In this document: piece after piece, positions 1 through 6,723 of the stretch | How the letters are laid out: each line of letters opens with the position of its first letter | Numbering within the stretch: position 1 is the first letter of the stretch | Assembly: GCA_020025305.1 (NCBI GenBank) | Contig: JAHHSG010000002.1 | Location: 1-64,000 of the forward strand | Origin: Oscillospiraceae bacterium | Lineage (GTDB): Bacteria > Bacillota > Clostridia > Oscillospirales > Oscillospiraceae | DNA length: 64,000 nt | Direction: 5' to 3' | Program-made: the position numbers and the translations under genes | Notes under the pieces: generated by a model | Told to the model about the DNA's origin: nothing | Seen by the model: the letters and a program-made list of their open reading frames with translations, nothing else | The model's database searches: none

Positions 1-3
1 TTT

Positions 4-79
4 TGGAGCGGGCGACGAGGCTCGAACTCGCTACCTCAACCTTGGCAAGGTTGCGCTCTACCAGATGAGCTACGCCCGC
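4..79 (-). tRNA. tRNA-Gly, anticodon GCC
   Basis: Read on the minus strand this is a 76-nt cloverleaf. The acceptor stem GCGGGCG pairs with CGCCCGC and is followed by the discriminator base T and an encoded CCA end. The anticodon arm CAACC / GGTTG encloses the loop TTGCCAA, so the anticodon is GCC and the tRNA reads GGC/GGT glycine codons. The T arm contains GTTCGAGC. The 3' end lies only 3 nt from the window edge, so further tRNAs or a terminator beyond it cannot be seen. Confidence 0.96.
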
Positions 80-131
80 ACAACATGGTTGATTATAGCA
101 GGCATTGCGCCATCTGTCAACCCTGTTGCTC

Positions 132-776
132 TTATTTTTTTAAGATAATTTCTATAATCCCTGCATTACGGCCGTTGGGATAGAAATACACCGGCCATTT
201 TTCTCCCGCACCGGGCTGCTTCTCCTTTTGAACGCGGGACACGATGTCCTCCACCTCCTGCTCCTGCTGGTCAAAATAGGACACTTGCACCACCAGTTCG
301 TCGGCGCCGTTGCTGACGGCCGCCGACAGAAGGTCATAGAGGGCAGCAATGCTGGTGGCGTGCACCATAGAAGATACCTGCTCGGCACTGCGGCGATACC
401 CCACCGTCAAGCGGATCTCCGTATAATTGCGGGGTGTATCATCCACGGTGTAGCTGAGGTAGTCCACAGCATAGGCGCCCAGCGGCGTCTCCTCCTTCAC
501 CTCACGGCAAGCGTTCTCCGCCGTCTCGGCCGCATCCAGCGGTTCTTCGCCGGCATAGAGCCAAATGCTGCCTTCTTTGGCACCCGAACCAATCAACACC
601 AGCAGGTCATTGACCACGTCCTGATAACTCTCTGCCCGCAGCACATTGCTTTTATTGCCCTCATAGTAGGTAAAAGAGTGGGGCTGAAGAACGCTGTACT
701 CCCGATTGAGGATGGGGCTGCAGCCGCTCAACAGCAGCGCTGCGCTCAGCAGCAGCGGCAACATCATCTTTTTCAC
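132..776 (-). CDS. Predicted lipoprotein of unknown function
   Basis: A 214-residue protein starting at GTG, with a GAGGAGG ribosome site about 7 nt upstream. The N terminus is a lipoprotein signal peptide: KK, a Leu/Ala-rich core, then the lipobox LLSGC with the lipidated Cys at residue 19. The mature part is charged and soluble-looking, so it should sit on the outer face of the cytoplasmic membrane. I recognise no domain. It starts 14 bp after the YitT gene and is the last gene of the parE-parC-yitT run, so it is probably co-transcribed. The link to topoisomerase is positional only. Confidence 0.8.
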   Translation of the reverse strand: MKKMMLPLLLSAALLLSGCSPILNREYSVLQPHSFTYYEGNKSNVLRAESYQDVVNDLLVLIGSGAKEGSIWLYAGEEPLDAAETAENACREVKEETPLGAYAVDYLSYTVDDTPRNYTEIRLTVGYRRSAEQVSSMVHATSIAALYDLLSAAVSNGADELVVQVSYFDQQEQEVEDIVSRVQKEKQPGAGEKWPVYFYPNGRNAGIIEIILKK

Positions 777-790
777 GGCGCTCCTCCTCT

Positions 791-1657
791 TTAAAGGCTG
801 TTCTCTTTGTGTTCGGCAAATCCTTCCCCTAAAATCTCATAGGCATCCATCACAATCACAAAGGCATCCAAATCGATCTCACGCACCAGACGCTTCACTT
901 CCACCATCTCGCTGCGGCTCACTGCGCACAAAATGACCTGCTTCGTCTCTCCGCTGTAGGCACCACGCCCCTGCAGCAGTGTGACGCCCCGATCCAGCTC
1001 CAGAAGCCGTGCCGTGATTTCATCTTGCTTTTTGGAGATAATCTGCACCACTTTGGCCGCATTGGCACCATAGATCACCTTATCCATGGCCAGAGAGGCC
1101 ACATAAAGCCCTACCACACCATAGAGAGCCCGGGTCATATCACGGAAGATAAAGGCGTAAACCACCGTCACTATCAAATCCACAGAAAGCAGCAGCGTTC
1201 CCATGGAAGCTCCCTCAAATTTTAACTTCAAAAGCCGGGCCGCCATCTCCGATCCGCCGGTATTGGCACTCTGCCGCATCATCGCTCCGGCAGACACGCC
1301 CAGAGACAGGCCGCCATAGAGACTGGCAAGAATGGGATCCATAGCCTGAAATTCATGAAGTGCAAGAATGACATCAATAAAAATGGAGGACATGGCCATA
1401 GCATACAGAGAGCTGATCAGCGTCTCTCTGCCCAGTTTCTTCCAGCCCAGGAAGAAGAGGGGGACATTCAGGACAATGGTCATAATACCCACCGGTGCCC
1501 AAGGCAGGAAATAGTTGATAATCTGGGCAATACCGGTAAATCCGCCTACGCTGATGTGGTTGGCATCGAAACACCACGCAAAGCCCCATGCGTAAACAGC
1601 ACAGGCCAGCGTGATAATAGCATAACGCGCAGCGATTTTACGAATTGTGTTTTTCAT
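791..1657 (-). CDS. YitT family membrane protein (DUF161 + DUF2179)
   Basis: A 288-residue protein. Residues about 10-200 hold roughly five hydrophobic segments with the pattern typical of YitT proteins (for example an N-terminal GGFTGIAQIINYFL and later SANTGGSEMAARLL). Residues about 200-285 are the soluble DUF2179 domain, with YSGETKQVILCAVSRSE and a C-terminal DAYEILGEGF. Family members are integral membrane proteins of Firmicutes whose transport substrate is not established. The ribosome site AAAGGAG lies 8-10 nt before the ATG. It follows the topoisomerase gene by 62 bp on the same strand, so it may share its transcript. Confidence 0.92.
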   Translation of the reverse strand: MKNTIRKIAARYAIITLACAVYAWGFAWCFDANHISVGGFTGIAQIINYFLPWAPVGIMTIVLNVPLFFLGWKKLGRETLISSLYAMAMSSIFIDVILALHEFQAMDPILASLYGGLSLGVSAGAMMRQSANTGGSEMAARLLKLKFEGASMGTLLLSVDLIVTVVYAFIFRDMTRALYGVVGLYVASLAMDKVIYGANAAKVVQIISKKQDEITARLLELDRGVTLLQGRGAYSGETKQVILCAVSRSEMVEVKRLVREIDLDAFVIVMDAYEILGEGFAEHKENSL

Positions 1658-1719
1658 AGATGCTTCTCCTTTCTCTTCTCCACCCCATGCCCGGCGGTTT
1701 CGCAGCAGGCTGCTCCTTT

Positions 1720-3960
1720 TTATGACAGCAGCTCCATCTGCTTTTCCTCACTGTCCTCCGGCTTTACGATAGCTCCGGCAGCCGGCAATGACCGAACACG
1801 ATAGCGGGCATAGTTGGTAATGCCGCACTCATTCAACAGGGCCGTGCGCTCCAGATGATACTTGGGCTTTAAGGTCATGACTGCCACTCCCTGCGTAGAG
1901 CGGGTCGCCTTGGGGGAGAGCAGGGACGTATGGAGGATCAGCGCCCGCGGCTCCGTGGAGTAGAGCACCAGCTCCTGCTCCTCACGCAGCACCCAAATAT
2001 CTACCAGCGGACTTTTATCACTATAGGCGCCGGTCAGCTTACGACGATTGGAGGTGGTGGCATAGGCCTTCATCTCCACCCGTGCCACCTTGCCGTTTTC
2101 AAAAAAGAACAGCAGGTGGCCGCTGTAGTCCCCGGGCAGCACCATGGCAATGACGTTCTCCTCCGGATCCATCTCCAGCTTGGCAGGGAGATAATCACCC
2201 AAAAGGGAGGCCTTGCTGTCACTGAACTGATCGCAGCGGGTCTTATAGACCTGACAGCGGTCGGTGAAGAACATCACTTCGGCATTGCTGACGGTTTCCA
2301 CCGTCTCACGCAGGCTGTCGCCTTCCTTAAACTTCTGCTCGCCGCTCATGCGTAGGGATTGGGGTGTGATTTTCTTAAAGTAGCCCTCCTTGGAGAGGAA
2401 CAGATGGACGGGATAGGTGTCCACTTCCTCCTCTTCCTGCCACTCCTCCACCTGATCGCTGTAAATAATGGTGGTCTTACGGGGCTGGGCGTACTTCTTC
2501 TTCACCGCCGTCAGCTCGTCAATGATGATTTTGCGGATACGCCCCGGCTTTGCCAGTGTATCCTCCAGATCGGCAATTTCCTCCTCCAGCGCCGATGTCT
2601 CCGCCACACGCTTGAGGATATACTCCTTGTTGATGTTGCGCAGTTTGATCTCCGCCACATACTCCGCCTGCCCCTGATCAATGCCAAAGCCGATCATCAG
2701 GTTGGGCACCACTTCCACTTCTTCTTCCGTGTTGCGGATGATCTCAATGGCCTTGTCGATGTCCAGCAGAATCCGCTTGAGGCCTTGCAGCAAATGGAGC
2801 TTATCCTTCTTCTTATTGAGCACGAAATAAACACGGCGGCGCACCGACTCCGTCCGCCATGCCGTCCACTCCTCCAAAATCTCGCCCACACCCATCACAC
2901 GGGGCATTCCGGCCACCAGAATATTGAAGTTGCAGCTGAGGGTATCCTGCAAGGGCGTCATCTTGAAGAGCTTCTGCATTAGCTTATCCGCATCCACGCC
3001 CCGCTTGAGGTCGATGGCCAGCTTTAAGCCGGTCAGATCGCTCTCGTCGCGCATATCGTTGATCTCCCGCACCTTGCCGGATTTTACCAGCTCGGCCACC
3101 TTATCCAGAATGGCCTCCACGGAGGTGGAGTAGGGGATCTCATAGACCTCGATGACGTTCTCCTTCTTATCATAGCGCCACTTGGAGCGCACCTTCAGGC
3201 CGCCGCGGCCTGTGGCGTAGATTTTTTGCAGTTCCGCCGGGTCGCAGATGATCTCGCCGCCGGTGGAGAGATCGGGGCAGAGCAGGGTAGAGGCAATGTC
3301 GTGGTCGGGATTTTTCAGATACGCCACGGTGGTATCGCACACCTCACCCAGATTGAACCCGCAGATCTGGGAGGCCATCCCTACGGCGATGCCCTGATTG
3401 GCACTGACCAGCACATTGGGGAAGGTGGTAGGCAGCAGTGCCGGCTCCTTGGTGGTGTTGTCGTAGTTATCCACAAAGTCCACCGCATCGCAATCCAAAT
3501 CCCGGAACAGCTCGGCGCAGATCGGTGCCAGCTTTGCCTCCGTATAACGGCTGGCGGCATAGGCCATGTCCCGGGAGTAAACTTTACCAAAGTTGCCCTT
3601 ACTGTCCACAAAAGGATGCAGCAGGGACTCGTTGCCCTTAGACAGGCGCACCATGGTCTCGTAGATGGCGGCATCGCCGTGGGGATTGAGACGCATGGTC
3701 TGTCCCACGATGTTGGCCGACTTGGTACGGCTGCCTGTCAAAAGACCCATCTTGTACATGGTATAGAGGAGCTTTCGATGAGAGGGCTTAAAGCCGTCGA
3801 TCTCGGGAATGGCACGGGAAACGATGACGCTCATGGCATAGGGCATATAGTTGCTGTCCAGTGTCTCGGTAATCCCCTGCCGCAGCACGGTTCCCTGCAG
3901 GCCCATCACATTGGGGTTGGCGGCGTGCTTCGCCGGCACATCGGTTTTCTTTTTTGCCAT
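1720..3960 (-). CDS. parC: DNA topoisomerase IV subunit A (ParC-type)
   Basis: A 746-residue type IIA topoisomerase cleavage subunit, separate from the gyrA near the origin. The breakage-reunion domain fills residues about 30-480. The catalytic tyrosine is Tyr139 in the motif SRYTEAK, and HGDAAIYE (94-101) is the quinolone-site helix. The C-terminal third shows the beta-pinwheel spacing, but I see no GyrA box (QRRGGKG), which favours a decatenating topoisomerase IV over a gyrase. An in-frame GTG three codons upstream is part of the AAGGAGG ribosome site, so the ATG at 3960 is taken as the start. That ribosome site also contains the TAA stop of parE, so the two subunits are translationally coupled. 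Ala97 replaces the usual serine of the quinolone site. Confidence 0.93.
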   Translation of the reverse strand: MAKKKTDVPAKHAANPNVMGLQGTVLRQGITETLDSNYMPYAMSVIVSRAIPEIDGFKPSHRKLLYTMYKMGLLTGSRTKSANIVGQTMRLNPHGDAAIYETMVRLSKGNESLLHPFVDSKGNFGKVYSRDMAYAASRYTEAKLAPICAELFRDLDCDAVDFVDNYDNTTKEPALLPTTFPNVLVSANQGIAVGMASQICGFNLGEVCDTTVAYLKNPDHDIASTLLCPDLSTGGEIICDPAELQKIYATGRGGLKVRSKWRYDKKENVIEVYEIPYSTSVEAILDKVAELVKSGKVREINDMRDESDLTGLKLAIDLKRGVDADKLMQKLFKMTPLQDTLSCNFNILVAGMPRVMGVGEILEEWTAWRTESVRRRVYFVLNKKKDKLHLLQGLKRILLDIDKAIEIIRNTEEEVEVVPNLMIGFGIDQGQAEYVAEIKLRNINKEYILKRVAETSALEEEIADLEDTLAKPGRIRKIIIDELTAVKKKYAQPRKTTIIYSDQVEEWQEEEEVDTYPVHLFLSKEGYFKKITPQSLRMSGEQKFKEGDSLRETVETVSNAEVMFFTDRCQVYKTRCDQFSDSKASLLGDYLPAKLEMDPEENVIAMVLPGDYSGHLLFFFENGKVARVEMKAYATTSNRRKLTGAYSDKSPLVDIWVLREEQELVLYSTEPRALILHTSLLSPKATRSTQGVAVMTLKPKYHLERTALLNECGITNYARYRVRSLPAAGAIVKPEDSEEKQMELLS

Positions 3961-3975
3961 TGTCAGCACACCTCC

Positions 3976-5964
3976 TTAAGATACATCAATCATGTCCATA
4001 TATTTATAGCCGTTCTCGGAGATATACTCCTTGCGGCCTGCCAGATTATCGCCCAGCAGCAAATCAAAGACCCGGGCCGTCTCCTCCGCGTCCTCCGGCA
4101 GCACCTCCACCAGGCGGCGGGTTTCCGGGTTCATGGTGGTCAGCCACATCATCTCCGGGTCGTTTTCACCCAGACCTTTGGAGCGCTGGATGGAAATTTT
4201 CTTACCCTCCAGCGACTTGACAATGTCCGCTTTCTCCTTTTCCGAGTAGGCAAACCATGTCTTCTCCTTGCAGGTGATCTCAAAAAGCGGCGTCTCGGCG
4301 ATATACACATAGCCCTCCCGGATCAGGGTGGGGCAGAGGCGATAGATCATGGTAAGGATCAAGGTGCGGATCTGGAACCCGTCCACATCACCATCGGTGC
4401 AGATGATGACCTTGTTCCAACGGAGATTATTCAGGTCGAACTGATTGAGCTCCTTCACGGCACGTCCGGATACTTCCACACCGCAGCCCAGCACTTTCAT
4501 TAAGTCGGTAATGACATCGCTTTTAAAAATGCGAGGAAAATCCGCCTTCAGGCAGTTGAGGATTTTTCCTCGCACGGGCATGATTCCCTGAAACTCCGCA
4601 TCACGGGACTGCTTACAGGCACCCAGAGCGGAATCGCCCTCTACAATGTAGATCTCCCGGCGGCTCACGTCCTTGGTGCGGCAATCTACAAACTTCTGCA
4701 CACGGTTGGCGATATCGATCTTCTCTGTCAGCTTTTTCTTCTGATTGACACGGGTTTTTTCCGCCGTCTCACGGCTGCGCTTATTGATGAGTACCTGGGC
4801 GGCAATCTTCTCGGCATCATCGTGATTCTCAATGAAATAAATTTCCAACCGGCTGCGCAGGAATTCCGTCATGGCTTCCTGCACAAACTTATTGGTGATG
4901 GCCTTCTTGGTCTGGTTTTCATAGCTGGTCTGGGTGGAGAAGTTATTGCTCACCAGCAGCAAACAGTCCTGCACATCGGGGAATGTGATCTTTCCCTCTC
5001 CCTTGAGGTACTTGTTGTTCTCCCGCAGGTATTTGTCGATGGCGCCCACAAAGGCCAGACGGGTGGCCTTCTCCGGGCTGCCGCCGTGCTCGAGAAAGCT
5101 GGAGTTGTGGTAGTGCTCACTCAAGTGCACATGGTTGGAAAAGCACCAGGCCACATTCAGCTTCACCTTATATTCCGGCTTATCCGCCCGGTCACGGCCC
5201 CGGCGCTCCGCTTCCCAGCAGACCGGCGGTGTCAGGGGATTTTCCCCGGCCAGTTCCGTGATATAGTCGGCAATCCCGTTTTCGTAGCGGAACTCCTCCG
5301 TCTCGAATTTGCCGCCGGACACCTCGCTGCGGAAGCGGAAGGTAATACCGGCATTCACCACGGCCTGCCGCTTCATCACGTCACGATAGAAGTCGGCGGG
5401 AATATCGATGTCCGTAAAGACATCCAGATCCGGCAGCCAGCGGATACAGGTGCCGGTGCGCTTGCTGCGCCCGGTCTGCTCTTTTGCCGTAAGACCGCCT
5501 ATATTTTCGCCCCGCTCAAAGTGGAGACTGTACTCCTTGCCCTCACGCCAGACAGTTACGTCCATGCAGCGGGAGGCGTACTGGGTGGCGCAGGAACCAA
5601 GCCCGTTCAGACCCAGAGAATACTCGTAGTTCTCGCTGGATTCATTATTATATTTACCGCCGGCGTACAGCTCGCAGAACACCAGCTCCCAGTTGTAGCG
5701 CCCCTCCCGCTCGTTCCAGTCCACGGGACAGCCGCGGCCTGCATCCTCCACCTGAATGGAGTGGTCTAAAAAACGAGTTACGGTGATGATATTGCCGTGG
5801 CCCTCCCTGGCCTCGTCAATGGAGTTGGAGAGGATCTCGAACACGGCGTGCTCACAGCCCTCCAATCCATCGGAACCGAAGATGACGCCGGGGCGTTTTC
5901 GCACACGCTCGGCACCTTTCAGCGACGATATGCTCTCGTTATCATAGGTTTTCTTTTTTGCCAT
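3976..5964 (-). CDS. parE: DNA topoisomerase IV subunit B (ParE-type ATPase)
   Basis: A 662-residue GHKL ATPase and toprim subunit, partner of the following parC. Visible motifs are the N-box region (ILSNSIDEA), the G-rich lid (LGLNGLGSCATQY), the toprim glutamate motif IVEGDSALGA, the metal-binding acidic triad in TDGDVDGFQI, and the C-terminal SKGLGE. It differs clearly from the gyrB at 44.9 kb, as expected for the second topoisomerase pair of Clostridia. The ATG at 5964 has GGAGG 5 nt upstream. A TTG four codons earlier overlaps that ribosome site and is rejected. A promoter TTGCAA, 17 nt, TAAACT fits at 6042-6014 on the minus strand, with a small hairpin (CCGGT/ACCGG) just before the ribosome site. 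Confidence 0.93.
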   Translation of the reverse strand: MAKKKTYDNESISSLKGAERVRKRPGVIFGSDGLEGCEHAVFEILSNSIDEAREGHGNIITVTRFLDHSIQVEDAGRGCPVDWNEREGRYNWELVFCELYAGGKYNNESSENYEYSLGLNGLGSCATQYASRCMDVTVWREGKEYSLHFERGENIGGLTAKEQTGRSKRTGTCIRWLPDLDVFTDIDIPADFYRDVMKRQAVVNAGITFRFRSEVSGGKFETEEFRYENGIADYITELAGENPLTPPVCWEAERRGRDRADKPEYKVKLNVAWCFSNHVHLSEHYHNSSFLEHGGSPEKATRLAFVGAIDKYLRENNKYLKGEGKITFPDVQDCLLLVSNNFSTQTSYENQTKKAITNKFVQEAMTEFLRSRLEIYFIENHDDAEKIAAQVLINKRSRETAEKTRVNQKKKLTEKIDIANRVQKFVDCRTKDVSRREIYIVEGDSALGACKQSRDAEFQGIMPVRGKILNCLKADFPRIFKSDVITDLMKVLGCGVEVSGRAVKELNQFDLNNLRWNKVIICTDGDVDGFQIRTLILTMIYRLCPTLIREGYVYIAETPLFEITCKEKTWFAYSEKEKADIVKSLEGKKISIQRSKGLGENDPEMMWLTTMNPETRRLVEVLPEDAEETARVFDLLLGDNLAGRKEYISENGYKYMDMIDVS

Positions 5965-6013
5965 ACTATCCTCCAACCGGTATGATCACCGGAAATATGC
6001 CCATAATGACTAT

Positions 6014-6042
6014 AGTTTATCTTATTTTCTCCGTTCTTGCAA
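6014..6042 (-). promoter_or_regulatory. Predicted sigma-A promoter of the parE-parC operon
   Basis: On the minus strand TTGCAA (6042-6037) is separated by 17 nt from TAAACT (6019-6014). The predicted transcript would start near 6007, about 43 nt before the parE start codon. Confidence 0.5.
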
Positions 6043-6116
6043 GGGGGGACAGGGGTATGCCCCATTGGGTATTTGATTTTTACCAAAATCGTTGCAAATC
6101 ATCCAGCCTCCCTTTT

Positions 6117-6191
6117 TTATCCACAATGGTGTCAACCTTGCTTTTGCAGGCAATTACAAGGTTATGCACAGTTTCCACATAGTTATCCACA
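6117..6191 (+). other. Cluster of three consensus DnaA boxes between parE and csoR
   Basis: TTATCCACA occurs exactly at 6117-6125 and 6183-6191, and TTATGCACA at 6162-6170. All are on the plus strand and fit the DnaA-box consensus TTWTNCACA. They lie in a 443-bp AT-rich spacer between divergently transcribed genes, 34 kb from dnaA. This is the densest set of exact boxes that I see in the window. A role as DnaA-titrating or regulatory site is inferred only. Confidence 0.6.
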
Positions 6192-6337
6192 CCTTTATGT
6201 TAACAATGTTTTTTTGTGAAAACTGTCGGATTCTCTCTTTTTTCCCGTCGCATTCCCCCGAAGCAAGTAGGGTTATGGCGGGTTCTCTCCCCCGCCGGAA
6301 CGAGGGCATAGCACTAGAAAATGGGGTGGGACGTCTC

Positions 6338-6387
6338 TTGACATCTACATACTGATACGGTATAATCTAAATACCCCCAGGGGGTAT
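6338..6387 (+). promoter_or_regulatory. csoR-copA promoter with palindromic CsoR operator
   Basis: A near-ideal sigma-A promoter: TTGACA at 6338-6343, a 17-nt spacer and TATAAT at 6361-6366. The operator ATACCCCC-A-GGGGGTAT (6371-6387) is a perfect 8+1+8 palindrome of the G/C-tract type bound by CsoR/RcnR-family repressors. It covers the predicted transcription start near 6373, so apo-repressor would block the start and Cu(I) would relieve it. Confidence 0.87.
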
Positions 6388-6407
6388 ATTGAAAAGGAGC
6401 TGTATCC

Positions 6408-6704
6408 ATGAGTGAATGTTGTTGTGAAAAAAAGACCATCCGCAGTGAGGAGCAGCGCCGCAAGCTCATCAACCGTCTCTCCCGCTTGGAAGGGCAGATT
6501 CGGGGAATTCGGGGCATGGTGGAAAATGACGCCTACTGCACCGATATTCTCACCCAGAGTGCAGCCGCCGGCGCCGCCATCAACGCCTTTAACCGGGAGC
6601 TTTTGAATAGCCATATTCGAGGCTGTGTTGCCAAGGATATTCGGGAGGGGCGCGACGAAGTAATTGATGATTTAGTGCATACACTATATAAACTAATGAA
6701 ATAA
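6408..6704 (+). CDS. csoR: CsoR-family copper-sensing repressor
   Basis: A 98-residue all-helical DUF156 repressor. The Cu(I) ligands of the family are present as Cys44 (DAYCTDI), His69 and Cys73 (NSHIRGC). The extra CCC cluster at residues 4-6 is not part of the classical site. The gene has AAGGAG 8 nt before its ATG and lies 20 bp upstream of copA, behind a promoter with a matching palindromic operator, so it should repress itself and copA until Cu(I) binds. Operator type, ligand pattern and the neighbouring CopA/CopZ all agree on copper rather than nickel or formaldehyde sensing. Confidence 0.93.
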   Translation: MSECCCEKKTIRSEEQRRKLINRLSRLEGQIRGIRGMVENDAYCTDILTQSAAAGAAINAFNRELLNSHIRGCVAKDIREGRDEVIDDLVHTLYKLMK

Positions 6705-6723
6705 CTTTGTGAAAGGAGCGTTT

